This document shows, in pieces, positions 44,447 to 53,061 of a stretch of DNA of 64,000 bases (within the stretch, counting starts at the first letter, position 1; each line of letters starts with the position of its first letter). Origin of the DNA: Candidatus Anammoxibacter sp. (GTDB taxonomy: Bacteria > Planctomycetota > Brocadiia > Brocadiales > Anammoxibacteraceae); assembly GCA_021777105.1 (NCBI GenBank), contig JAIQZQ010000085.1, positions 1 through 64,000 of the forward strand. The letters are read 5' to 3'. The position numbers and the translations under genes were made by a program. The notes under the pieces were generated by a model. It saw only the letters and a list, made by a program, of their open reading frames with translations. It did not search any database and was not told the DNA's origin.

Positions 44447-46633
44447 TTAGAATTGAATCTCTTTGTCGACATCTTTGCACATGTGGCATAAACGTAGTAT
44501 TTTAAGCTCCTCATAACTGATTTGTCCGTCAAAAGCGTCTGAAACCGGCTTTAACAGCTCATGCCCAAGCTCATTAAATGTTTTAAGCACGGATGCCCGT
44601 TGCTCGGGGCTGATTGTTGATTGGCTCATTAAATTTTGAGTCTCAAGCGAATAGCCGGCGTCTATGTATTTATACAAATGGTCCAAAACTGTTGTCTGTT
44701 TTATGCCGAACTCTTCCATAATATCATTTATAGAGCTGCCGCTATTAAACAGTTCGCCTGTAATTATGTGCCGTTGTTTTTGCGATGATTTTAGCTCCGA
44801 CGGCCGCGCTTTCTTTGGGGCTATTGCCGGATGTTCTTCAATTTGCCGCTCGTTGCAGTATGGGAGGATGATCCCCAGAAATTGTTCGCCGTATTTTTTG
44901 GCCTTCTCCTTTCCCACTCCGTGAATGCCCAACAAACTCTCAGCGGATTGCGGGAAAAATGTCGCCATCTCAATCAATGTCCTGTCCGGGAAGATTACGT
45001 AAGGCGGCACATTGCCCTCATCCGCCAAACTTTTCCGCTCCTTTCGCAAACTTTCAAACAGGGCAGTGTCATAATCCTTTGCGCTCTCCTTGCCTTTCGA
45101 GTAATCAGCCTTCTCCTCTTCAATCAAGCCCATTACCGTCTCCTCGTTTCTGAACACGGCGTAGGTCTTTTTTGTGAGCTGCAGAGTTCCATAATCAGAG
45201 TCCTGAACCATTAAACCCTGTTGAATAAATTGCCGCGCCAGGTGGAACCACTGTTTTTTTGAAAACTCTTTCCCAATATCGTAAGTTGACAGTTTCTCAT
45301 GGCCGTACTTTAAAACTTTTTGCGATTTAGAGCCGCGCAGCACTTCGATAATGTGATTAACCCCAAACGTTTCGCCTGTCCGCTTAACGCATGAGAGAAA
45401 TTTTTGCGCCGGAATTGAGATGTCCATAAGCTCCCTCTTGCCGGCAAGGCAATTGTCGCATATCCCGCAATTTTCAATATCGCAATCCTCGCCAAAATAG
45501 TTCAGCAAAGGAATGCGTCGGCAATCTGTTGTTTCGGCAAATCGCAGCAGCGCGTCAAGGTGCATGTTCGCGATACGCCTCTCATGATCCTCTTTTTTAT
45601 TAATGAAATATTTTATCTTCTGGATATCCGCGTAGCTAAACAGCAAAAGGCAATGCGCCCGCAACCCATCCCTGCCCGCGCGGCCGATCTCCTGATAATA
45701 ACCCTCGATATTTTTTGGCAGATCGTAATGTATTACAAAACGTATATTTGGCTTGTTTATGCCCATGCCGAAAGCGATAGTCGCCACTATAATCTGCGTA
45801 TCGTCTTTGATGAAGCTCTCCTGATTTTGCATCCTCTCATCAGATGATAAACCCGCGTGGTACGGCCTTACCGAATAGCCCTCGCCTTTAAGGTCTTCAT
45901 AAAGCTCGTCAACCTGCCTGCGCGAAAAACAGTAAATAATGCCTGAACTGTCCGGCACGGTTCTTAAAAAGTCGGTTGTTTGCAAAAACGCGTTGCTTTT
46001 TGGAACAATCTGGAGGAATAGGTTCTCCCTGTTAAAACTTGCGATAAATTCATTTGAATCCGCAAACTTAAGGCTCTCCTTAATGTCTTTTTGAACCCTG
46101 GGAGTGGCGGTCGCAGTTAGCGCCACGCACACGGCTGAGGAGAAGCGGGACCTGATCTCAATTAGCTTCCTGTATTCCGGCCTGAAATCATGGCCCCATT
46201 CTGAAATGCAATGCGCCTCGTCTATTGTCAAGCTATCGATCTGAATGGATGAAAGAAGCTCCATAGTCCTCGGCATAAACAACGTTTCAGGCGCAAGATA
46301 GAGCATCTTTATATCGCCTCCGCGCAACAACGAAACATTGCGGTTGTACTCCCCGGATGACAATGAACTGTTCAAAAACACAGCCTTAACCCCAAGCGCG
46401 GTCAACTGCTCAACCTGATCCTTCATTAACGAAATCAAAGGAGAAATAACCACCGTCAAACCGTCAAAAATAAGCGCAGGAATCTGGTAACAGAGAGATT
46501 TACCGCCGCCGGTGGGCATAATAGCCATAGTATCATTCTTCTTAAGAACATTTGCAATAATCTCCTTCTGAAGCGGCCTGAACTCATCATACCCAAACAC
46601 ACTCTTAAGCGTTGTTTTTATTTGATCCGTCAT
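44447..46633 (-). CDS. recQ: ATP-dependent DNA helicase RecQ
   Basis: 728 residues, longer than the usual 600-610. Walker A MPTGGGKSLCYQ (39-50), DEAHCISEWGHDFRPEY, and motif VI QEIGRAGRDG. Zinc-binding CRRIPLL, CDIENCGICDNC. An HRDC-like part follows, then an extra C-terminal helix-turn-helix (SSINDIMEEFGIKQTTV) found in some RecQ groups. It unwinds DNA 3' to 5' in recombination and repair. It begins 18 bp after prpB in the same direction. Confidence 0.94.
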   Translation of the reverse strand: MTDQIKTTLKSVFGYDEFRPLQKEIIANVLKKNDTMAIMPTGGGKSLCYQIPALIFDGLTVVISPLISLMKDQVEQLTALGVKAVFLNSSLSSGEYNRNVSLLRGGDIKMLYLAPETLFMPRTMELLSSIQIDSLTIDEAHCISEWGHDFRPEYRKLIEIRSRFSSAVCVALTATATPRVQKDIKESLKFADSNEFIASFNRENLFLQIVPKSNAFLQTTDFLRTVPDSSGIIYCFSRRQVDELYEDLKGEGYSVRPYHAGLSSDERMQNQESFIKDDTQIIVATIAFGMGINKPNIRFVIHYDLPKNIEGYYQEIGRAGRDGLRAHCLLLFSYADIQKIKYFINKKEDHERRIANMHLDALLRFAETTDCRRIPLLNYFGEDCDIENCGICDNCLAGKRELMDISIPAQKFLSCVKRTGETFGVNHIIEVLRGSKSQKVLKYGHEKLSTYDIGKEFSKKQWFHLARQFIQQGLMVQDSDYGTLQLTKKTYAVFRNEETVMGLIEEEKADYSKGKESAKDYDTALFESLRKERKSLADEGNVPPYVIFPDRTLIEMATFFPQSAESLLGIHGVGKEKAKKYGEQFLGIILPYCNERQIEEHPAIAPKKARPSELKSSQKQRHIITGELFNSGSSINDIMEEFGIKQTTVLDHLYKYIDAGYSLETQNLMSQSTISPEQRASVLKTFNELGHELLKPVSDAFDGQISYEELKILRLCHMCKDVDKEIQF

Positions 46634-46651
46634 TATTTTCTTCCTCCGCGC

Positions 46652-47488
46652 TCAGCTCTTTGCGCTTTGCGTATTGTAACCAATCAGCTCGTAAAGCTCC
46701 TTGCGCGTAAACATACTCTCCACCAACGATTTTTGAGTTCCCTCCGACTTAATGGTATGAAGCGCGTCCTTAACCGTTTTCAGCATAAGCCTAAATGCGG
46801 TTAGCGGATAAATGACCATATTATATCCCATATCCTCAAACTCCTTAATCGTGAAATACGGCGTCTTCCCAAACTCTGTCATGTTAGCCAATAGGGGGGC
46901 CTTAACCTCTTTTCTAAACAGCTCAAACTCCTCCTTTGTCTCAAGAGCTTCAGGGAATATTGCGTCGGCCCCGGCTTCTAAATAAAGATTTGCCCTTTCA
47001 ATAGCCTTGCCCAATCCCTCAACCGCCTTAGCGTCGGTCCTTGCAATGATGAAAAAGTCAGGATCTTTACGCGCATCAACCGCCGCGTCAACTTTGTCCG
47101 CCATCTCCTTTGCCGAAACAAGAGTTTTACCTGAAAGGTGGCCGCACTTTTTCGGCATTATCTGGTCTTCAATATGAACGCCCGCTATTCCCGCTCGTTC
47201 AAATCCCTTAACCATCCGCGTCACATTCACCGCCTCGCCGAACCCCGTATCCCCGTCAATAACGCACGGTATATTTATTGCGTCCGCAATATATTCCGCC
47301 TGCGCCTGAACCTCGGTCAAAGTCAAAAGCCCAATATCCGGCATCCCCGCAACCCCGTTGACCAAACCAGCCCCTGAAATATAACAAGCCCCAAACCCAG
47401 CCTCCTCAACAAGCTTAGCCGTTATCGCATTAAACGCCCCAGGCATTGCAACAATACCCTCATCAATAAGTTCCCTGATTTTTTTCAT
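46652..47488 (-). CDS. prpB: 2-Methylisocitrate lyase
   Basis: 278 residues of the isocitrate lyase/PEP mutase family. The catalytic cysteine is Cys115 in PKKCGHLSGK; DGDTGFG and IEDQ bind metal; MTEFGKTP is typical of PrpB. It splits 2-methylisocitrate into pyruvate and succinate in propionate breakdown. prpD lies just upstream on the same strand, which supports the assignment. No prpC (methylcitrate synthase) is in the window. Confidence 0.85.
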   Translation of the reverse strand: MKKIRELIDEGIVAMPGAFNAITAKLVEEAGFGACYISGAGLVNGVAGMPDIGLLTLTEVQAQAEYIADAINIPCVIDGDTGFGEAVNVTRMVKGFERAGIAGVHIEDQIMPKKCGHLSGKTLVSAKEMADKVDAAVDARKDPDFFIIARTDAKAVEGLGKAIERANLYLEAGADAIFPEALETKEEFELFRKEVKAPLLANMTEFGKTPYFTIKEFEDMGYNMVIYPLTAFRLMLKTVKDALHTIKSEGTQKSLVESMFTRKELYELIGYNTQSAKS

Positions 47489-47513
47489 AATTTATAAATC
47501 CGTTTATCCGCAC

Positions 47514-47562
47514 GTAACAAGGCTCCGGCCTTGTTACGCAATGTTCTAAGAGGTTCTGCCTC
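47514..47562. repeat. Dispersed palindromic repeat family E, copy 2
   Basis: GTAACAAGGC, TCCG and GCCTTGTTAC form a perfect 10-bp hairpin at 47514-47537, followed by GCAATGTTCTAAGAGGTTCTGCCTC. It matches the reverse complement of 12330-12386. It lies between prpB and prpD. Confidence 0.65.
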
Positions 47563-47626
47563 GGATTTGACAGATGCGCATGAAATAAATTTTAACGATA
47601 ACACGCTCTGCTCTCTGCTCTCCTCG

Positions 47627-48988
47627 CTACGCTCTAACCGCCTTCATCAAATCCTCCACATTTGAAAGCTTCTCCAAGTTCCACACCATGCCAAACAGCT
47701 CATTTACCTTGCCGTCGCAAATAACGCCATTATTGAGCGACCTGAATTTTTCCTCAATCTCAACATCTGAAAGCGCGTTTTTAGGGTGACCTTTTGGGTA
47801 ATCAACCGTTTCAGAAAAAGTTTCGCCGTTTTTCCCATTAATCTCAATAAAGCATGGAAACGATTCCGGGTACTGTTTATTATGATCCTCGTTCCTTTTA
47901 ACCTTAATCTTTTGGAGGAATTTTATTAATTCAGAATCGCTAATCCTATTTTCTGAAAATTGCTCAAGACCGACTTTGCCGTCAAACAGCGCCACCGCAA
48001 CGCAGTAGGGGAGGCTGTGGTCAGCCGTTTCTCTGGTTTGCGGATTCCACTTCTCCTTCTCCCCCGCAATAATATCCACACACGCGTCATAAGTCTCAAT
48101 ATTAATCTCATCAATATCGCATATCTCAATCTTATCTCTCAAACGCAACGTCGCCTCAACACCTGCCTGCGAATGGTATTCAGAAGGGTAGCGCTTTATA
48201 TAACTATCAAGAATCTTGAAATTGCCTTGCTTTCCGGCAAAACAATTCACATCAAGGTCAAACTCTCCCGTTACCTGTCTAAAAAATCCCATTTGCCCCT
48301 CAAATATTTCAGACGGTCCGGTTATGCCGCCGCCGGCCAACATTGCCGCAAACACCCCGTTCCTTGCCGCGTTAGCCGCCGCGCAACCCTTCCACATCGA
48401 AAGCTCCCCGGCTCGTGTCTGCCTGAGCGTCACGTTTGGAGCAATGCCCAAAGCTATCGCGTGCTGCGTTTGCTCAACGGACAGTTTCATCAAGCGCGCC
48501 GCAAGCGCCGCGCTTGCTATTGAAACATACCCCACATGATCCCACCCCTTAGCCCTTAAAGAAGCAGCATCGCACAACCTGCACTGTATTTCATACCCAA
48601 GCGCAATAGCGCCGATCAGCTCCTTGCCGCAAAGTTTTTCAGACTGAGCAATTGCCAGCGCCGCGGGAATGTTGTCGCTGGGGTGCGCCGGCTCTTTTGA
48701 AAGATAAGTGTCGTTAAAGTCCAGATATCTAAAAAGAATGCCCGTTGCAAACGCCGCAAATTCAGGCGATGCCTTATAATCCGTGCCCCATATAGAAGAA
48801 CCCTCGCCTGTTTGAAATCGCCGTCCCATATCCCGCGCAACCATTGCCGGCTTGCAGTTAAAAGCTCCCACAGCGCACGCAAAACTGTCAATAACCCTCC
48901 GCTTAACTTCATGAACAACACTATTGGGAAGAGCGTCAAAATCCAGAGTTACAGCATACTCCGCAATGTTTTGAGAAATTGTTTTCAT
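47627..48988 (-). CDS. prpD: MmgE/PrpD family dehydratase (2-methylcitrate dehydratase)
   Basis: 453 residues from the ATG at 48988; an upstream start would run through the repeated AACCACAGATTACACAGATT tracts and encode LCNLWF repeats, so is rejected. Family landmarks: RRVIDSFACAVGAF near the N-terminus, FRYLDFNDTYL, ALGYEIQCRL, GWDHVGYVSIASAALAARL, and KRYPSEYHSQAG. It dehydrates 2-methylcitrate. Beside prpB it fits the methylcitrate pathway, though some family members act on other substrates. Confidence 0.82.
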   Translation of the reverse strand: MKTISQNIAEYAVTLDFDALPNSVVHEVKRRVIDSFACAVGAFNCKPAMVARDMGRRFQTGEGSSIWGTDYKASPEFAAFATGILFRYLDFNDTYLSKEPAHPSDNIPAALAIAQSEKLCGKELIGAIALGYEIQCRLCDAASLRAKGWDHVGYVSIASAALAARLMKLSVEQTQHAIALGIAPNVTLRQTRAGELSMWKGCAAANAARNGVFAAMLAGGGITGPSEIFEGQMGFFRQVTGEFDLDVNCFAGKQGNFKILDSYIKRYPSEYHSQAGVEATLRLRDKIEICDIDEINIETYDACVDIIAGEKEKWNPQTRETADHSLPYCVAVALFDGKVGLEQFSENRISDSELIKFLQKIKVKRNEDHNKQYPESFPCFIEINGKNGETFSETVDYPKGHPKNALSDVEIEEKFRSLNNGVICDGKVNELFGMVWNLEKLSNVEDLMKAVRA

Positions 48989-49013
48989 TTGAATTACTCC
49001 GATTTTAAAAAGA

Positions 49014-49069
49014 AACCACAGATTACACAGATTTAAAAGCAAAAGCATAAACCACAGATTACACAGATT
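49014..49069. repeat. Direct repeat AACCACAGATTACACAGATT
   Basis: Two exact 20-bp copies at 49014-49033 and 49050-49069 with a 36-bp period, upstream of prpD. This is a familiar intergenic direct-repeat type in many genomes. Confidence 0.8.
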
Positions 49070-49075
49070 GCGCAA

Positions 49076-49623
49076 ATTTATGCCACTTGGCGGGTAGGGG
49101 AGGCTTCAGCCTCCCTTTTTATGATTCATTTTAAAAACAATATTAAAAAAACAGTTTATCACACACAGTAACCCAATGCAAACATCATGTAGTTCTTTAG
49201 TCCAAAAAGCTCAGAATAACGGTATATGCCCTGCATTGAACTAAAACAAGCGTAAAAATGATTAGATTCTTCAAATATCATCCAGAATTTTAACGTTTGC
49301 GCTACGTTATTAGCGCACGGCGCTCTGCTATTTTTATTTGCCTGTAATTGTCGGGTTTGATATAATTATAAACTTCTTTTTTGTATGAAAATGCAACATA
49401 CGGTCAAATTGAAAATGAATACGTTAAAGAATAGAGACAGAAGAGAACTGTTTGGGGTAAGTGAAAGTCCAGGATAAACAATGCGTTCTGTAAGTTTAAG
49501 CCCCCAAATAACAACGTAAAAACATGGTTTACGAAATAGTCTAACAATGGCATTGCGCTGGACTGCAATTCCGGTGCGCTCCATTGACGTCAATAAGTAT
49601 GGTCATTTAAAATAGTGGAAAAA
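49076..49623. other. Gene-free boundary of accessory island
   Basis: About 550 bp with no convincing gene. GGGAGGCTTCAGCCTCCC followed by TTTTT at 49098-49120 is a terminator-like hairpin pointing to the plus strand, though no plus-strand gene ends there. TTGACG and TAAAAT with an 18-bp gap (49584-49613) could be a promoter lying almost on the DUF262 start. Confidence 0.45.
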
Positions 49624-50703
49624 ATGAAATCAAAAAGAGAAATTGAACTCGTTGAAGAAGAGATTAAAGAGAAACAAAAAATCATTGATTACCAGATAAG
49701 GGAATTTCCGGTTTCAGTTATTGTTGAGAAGTTTCAAGACATTGAAGATGAAAATGGAAAACTTGTTGATAAAAGTGAGCTGTTTATACCGGATTATCAA
49801 CGTGAGTATGTATGGAGCGACAATCGCAAATCTAAATTTATTGAATCACTGCTTTTAGGTCTTCCAATTCCATATTTGTTTGTAGCTGATGTTCATGATG
49901 ATGATGAAAATGAGGGAAGACTTGAAATTGTTGATGGAGCGCAAAGAATACAAACCTTATCTTCTTTTTTGCAAGGAGAATTAGTTCTTGCTAATCTTAA
50001 AAAACTAAAAAAATTGAATGGATTTGAGTTTAATGACTTATCAAAAGCAAGGCAACTTCGTTTTAATAGAACAACTTTGAGGATGATTGAACTTACGGAA
50101 AAAGCAGACGAAGAGGTAAGGCGAGATCTATTTGAACGGATCAATACTGGAAGTGAAATACTTACGCATATGGAGGTAAGGAAAGGAGCTCAGGGAGGAA
50201 GATTTTATGAGTTAATTAGCAAATTGACTGAAATTCCTTTGTTTAATGAAGTTTGTCCCATTAGTGAAACTAGAGCTAAAAGGGCAGAGAAACAAGAGTT
50301 GGTTTTACGGTTTTTTGCATATACAAACAACTATTTGAACTTCAAAAAAAGTGTGACACAATTTCTTGACAATTACCTTGAGGAAACCAACAAATTGAAT
50401 GAATCTCAATTTAAGGAAGCGAAAAATGAATTTGTTAGGGTTTTGGAATATGTAAAAAAATATTTTCCCAATGGATTTCGTAAGTTTGAAACAAATACCT
50501 CTGTGCCTCGTATCCGATTTGAAGCCATTTCAGTTGGTGTTGCATTGGCTTTGAGAGAAAATCCCAATCTTGGAGCCCCAGATTTAGAATGGCTAACAGA
50601 CGACGAATTTTCAAGGCACACTAGGTCGGATGCGAGCAATTCCGTTCCAAAAGTTAGAGGGCGCATTGAATATGTTCGTGATCATTTACTTTCTAATAAT
50701 TAA
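49624..50703 (+). CDS. DUF262 (ParB/Srx-fold) protein, defence-associated
   Basis: 359 residues from the ATG at 49624; a GTG three codons earlier is the alternative. The DUF262 signature is clear: FIPDYQREYVW (around 57-66) and IVDGAQRIQTL (around 102-112), followed by a conserved RFNRTTLRMIEL and LFERINTGSE. DUF262 domains share the ParB/sulfiredoxin fold and bind or hydrolyse nucleotides in GmrSD-type and other defence enzymes. No HNH DUF1524 domain is attached. It is the first gene of a three-gene unit with a HEPN protein (12 bp later) and a DNA methyltransferase. Confidence 0.85.
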   Translation: MKSKREIELVEEEIKEKQKIIDYQIREFPVSVIVEKFQDIEDENGKLVDKSELFIPDYQREYVWSDNRKSKFIESLLLGLPIPYLFVADVHDDDENEGRLEIVDGAQRIQTLSSFLQGELVLANLKKLKKLNGFEFNDLSKARQLRFNRTTLRMIELTEKADEEVRRDLFERINTGSEILTHMEVRKGAQGGRFYELISKLTEIPLFNEVCPISETRAKRAEKQELVLRFFAYTNNYLNFKKSVTQFLDNYLEETNKLNESQFKEAKNEFVRVLEYVKKYFPNGFRKFETNTSVPRIRFEAISVGVALALRENPNLGAPDLEWLTDDEFSRHTRSDASNSVPKVRGRIEYVRDHLLSNN

Positions 50704-50715
50704 TGGACGCCGAAT

Positions 50716-51468
50716 ATGTTAGTTTCAGAAGAAGACAATTTGATTTGTCAGAGTGAAAGTCATCGCGCAACGGTTAAAAGCATTCAGGATACAAAACTCT
50801 ATTTTGGGGAGAGAGTTGAAGAAATAGACGAATTTTTTAAATACCTTGAAATATTATCTGATAGGAAAACAAAAATTTCCCAGAATGATCAAAAGGTTTA
50901 TTTGGAAAGAGATTTCCTGGCGATTTTAAAATCAAATGGGATTTTATTGTTGTATAACCTTATTGAATCAACTGTCAGATTTCTTATAGAAAACATCTTT
51001 CATGACATCGCTATTAAAAGATGCCATTTTGACGATTTAAATTCGACTTTTAAACAAGCCGTTTTTAAAAATCTGAAAGATGTTTCCCCTGAAAACTCTG
51101 CGCAAAAAATCTCACAGGTTTCATTTGATATTATTCAATTAGGACGTAATCCACAAAAAGATTATTCAGGAAATCTAGACATTCGAAAAATAAAGGATAT
51201 TGGCCGGAAATACGGAATTGAATTACGATTCCCACCGCTTGAGTCAAATCAAAGAGTTCCTTATGAATTTGATGAAAACATCCTCATGGTAAAAAAAAGA
51301 AGAAATGACCTCAGCCATGGAAATTTAACTTTTATTGAGTGTGGCAAGGATATTTCTTTAGAAGAATTGATTAAATACAAAAAAAGTACCGAATTTTCAT
51401 TAAACTCGCTTTTAGGCGAAATTAAAAATTATATTTGTGAGCAAGGATATCTGAAAGAGAATGAGTAA
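50716..51468 (+). CDS. HEPN-domain nuclease, MAE_28990/MAE_18760-like
   Basis: 250 residues, all helical. The HEPN RNase motif R-x4-H is Arg196 to His201 in KKRRNDLSHG, in the last helix, as in MAE_28990/MAE_18760-type proteins known from defence islands. The upstream helix LLLYNLIESTVRFLIENIF fits the family's first conserved helix. HEPN dimers cut RNA. The gene starts 12 bp after DUF262 and its last eight bases overlap the methyltransferase start, so translation is coupled. A toxin-like effector role is inferred. Confidence 0.8.
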   Translation: MLVSEEDNLICQSESHRATVKSIQDTKLYFGERVEEIDEFFKYLEILSDRKTKISQNDQKVYLERDFLAILKSNGILLLYNLIESTVRFLIENIFHDIAIKRCHFDDLNSTFKQAVFKNLKDVSPENSAQKISQVSFDIIQLGRNPQKDYSGNLDIRKIKDIGRKYGIELRFPPLESNQRVPYEFDENILMVKKRRNDLSHGNLTFIECGKDISLEELIKYKKSTEFSLNSLLGEIKNYICEQGYLKENE

Positions 51469-52519
51469 ATTAGCGGCAATTGACCTCTTCTGTGGTGTCG
51501 GAGGGCTTACATACGGCCTGAAACAGGCTGGGATTAAAGTGTCAATGGGGGTTGATATTGACCATGAGTGTAAATATGCGTATGAGGCCAATAATAGAGA
51601 TGCCAGGTTTGTCCATAAAGATATAAGAATGCTGCCGGCTGAAAACCTGAAATTATATTTTTCTGATAAATCCATAAATGTGCTTGTGGGATGCGCCCCA
51701 TGTCAGCCTTTTTCAACACATACGCAAAAAAATAAAAATCGCTCCAAAGACGAAAAGTGGTTTTTACTTCTTGAATTCATGAGAATAGTCAAGGGCACAT
51801 TCCCTACAATCATTTCAGTTGAAAATGTGCCCCAGATCATAAAATATGAATTGTTTCAGCTGTTTGTGTCTGAACTAGAGTCTCTCGGCTATTTTGTCAG
51901 TTACCAAATTGTTAGTTGCCCTGAATATGGTATACCTCAGATTAGAAAACGAATGGTGCTTTTAGCGTCAAAGTTGGGAGAAATAAACCTTGTTCCTCCA
52001 ACGCATACAAAAGAAAATTATGTCACCGTCTCAAAAACCATTAAAGGTCTTCCTCCAGTAAATGCTGGTGGAAGATGCAAGCAAGATACTTTGCATATAG
52101 CGCAAAGTCTTTCCGAATTAAATTTGAAGCGAATCAGAAATTCAAAACCTGGTGGAAGTTGGAGAGATTGGGATAAAGGGTTACAATTAAAGTGTCATAA
52201 AAAAGAGTCTGGAAGGAAATATAGCGCTGTATATGGTAGGATGTCCTGGGATGCGCCCGCGCCAACAATTACAACTCAATTTCACACTTATGGAACAGGA
52301 AGGTTTGGGCACCCAGCGCAAGATCGGGCTCTTACAATAAGAGAAGGCGCCTTGATTCAAACTTTTCCACGTTCTTATAAATTCCTCAAAAAAAATGAAA
52401 CACCCGTAATTAAAAAACTTGGAGTTCATATTGGAAACGCAGTTCCGGTAAAACTTGCTAAAGTTATTGGTAAAAGCATTATTAAACATTGTGAGCGCAA
52501 TGGAATAAGCTGTGATTAA
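51461..52519 (+). CDS. DNA (cytosine-5-)-methyltransferase
   Basis: 352 residues. All key motifs of the family are present: I, AIDLFCGVGGLTYGLKQAG; IV, GCAPCQPFS with catalytic Cys81; VI, SVENVPQ; VIII, QIRKRMVLLAS; IX, ALTIREGALIQTFP; X, IGNAVPVKLAKVIG. The region between VIII and IX, which reads the DNA target, is short, so recognition site is likely small. It overlaps the HEPN gene by eight bases. It is neither orphan Dcm nor next to a classical restriction gene. Confidence 0.93.
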   Translation: MSKLAAIDLFCGVGGLTYGLKQAGIKVSMGVDIDHECKYAYEANNRDARFVHKDIRMLPAENLKLYFSDKSINVLVGCAPCQPFSTHTQKNKNRSKDEKWFLLLEFMRIVKGTFPTIISVENVPQIIKYELFQLFVSELESLGYFVSYQIVSCPEYGIPQIRKRMVLLASKLGEINLVPPTHTKENYVTVSKTIKGLPPVNAGGRCKQDTLHIAQSLSELNLKRIRNSKPGGSWRDWDKGLQLKCHKKESGRKYSAVYGRMSWDAPAPTITTQFHTYGTGRFGHPAQDRALTIREGALIQTFPRSYKFLKKNETPVIKKLGVHIGNAVPVKLAKVIGKSIIKHCERNGISCD

Positions 52520-52621
52520 ATTGTTATAGGGGCAAGTTGGTATTGTATTGCGTATAACAGGAACTGGAAAGTTCGTGTTATAACGGTTTATGAAGATAAA
52601 TTAAAGAAATAAGAGAAAAAG

Positions 52622-52798
52622 ATGCGATTAAAACTTCAGATGAAAAAATCAAAATATTTATTTCTAAATGATGATTTATGGGAAGGTGAAGATACGCCTA
52701 TCGATTTAGCTGAAAACCATGACCACTATCTATATGACGAAAGCGGCCAAGATCAGGATGATATTAAAAACCTGGGGAGTATAGCAAATGAAGATTGA
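52622..52798 (+). CDS. Small acidic protein, unrecognised
   Basis: 58 residues: a basic start (MRLKLQMKKSKY) and a strongly acidic remainder (LNDDLWEGEDTP, NHDHYLYDESGQDQDD). It has the look of a real small gene: it overlaps the next ORF by 11 bases in another frame, and its acidic bias is unlike random sequence. A GAGAAA site precedes it. No family recognised; could be an antitoxin or small regulator. Confidence 0.45.
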   Translation: MRLKLQMKKSKYLFLNDDLWEGEDTPIDLAENHDHYLYDESGQDQDDIKNLGSIANED

Positions 52799-52955
52799 TA
52801 TGACTCCTCATTCCATCACTATGCGTTTAAGAAAAACCAGCGAATTAAGGCGGTTGTGTATTGCCTTGGGAGGCGCTAGGTTGAAGAGAGATTGCAAAAT
52901 AGCAGCCCTCAAACAATTGCCGCAGACAGACGCCACAATCCTTCCGATAAGTTAA
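52788..52955 (+). CDS. Small basic protein, unrecognised
   Basis: 55 residues, basic, starting MKIDMTPHSITMRLRKTSELRRL. GGGGAG lies just upstream inside the preceding ORF and the two overlap by 11 bases, so they appear coupled. Short proteins with a similar MKIDM...LRRLC start occur in other genomes to my recollection. It may be the basic partner of the acidic 58-residue protein. Function unknown. Confidence 0.45.
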   Translation: MKIDMTPHSITMRLRKTSELRRLCIALGGARLKRDCKIAALKQLPQTDATILPIS

Positions 52956-53061
52956 CGGTTTGAGATTTTGGTTTTATTTTTAATGGAATCCTTAGTAACT
53001 GCCGCCATTTACGTGAAAAGGAAAGAAGCTTTGAGCAAGATAATAAACATTGGAGCAAGTT

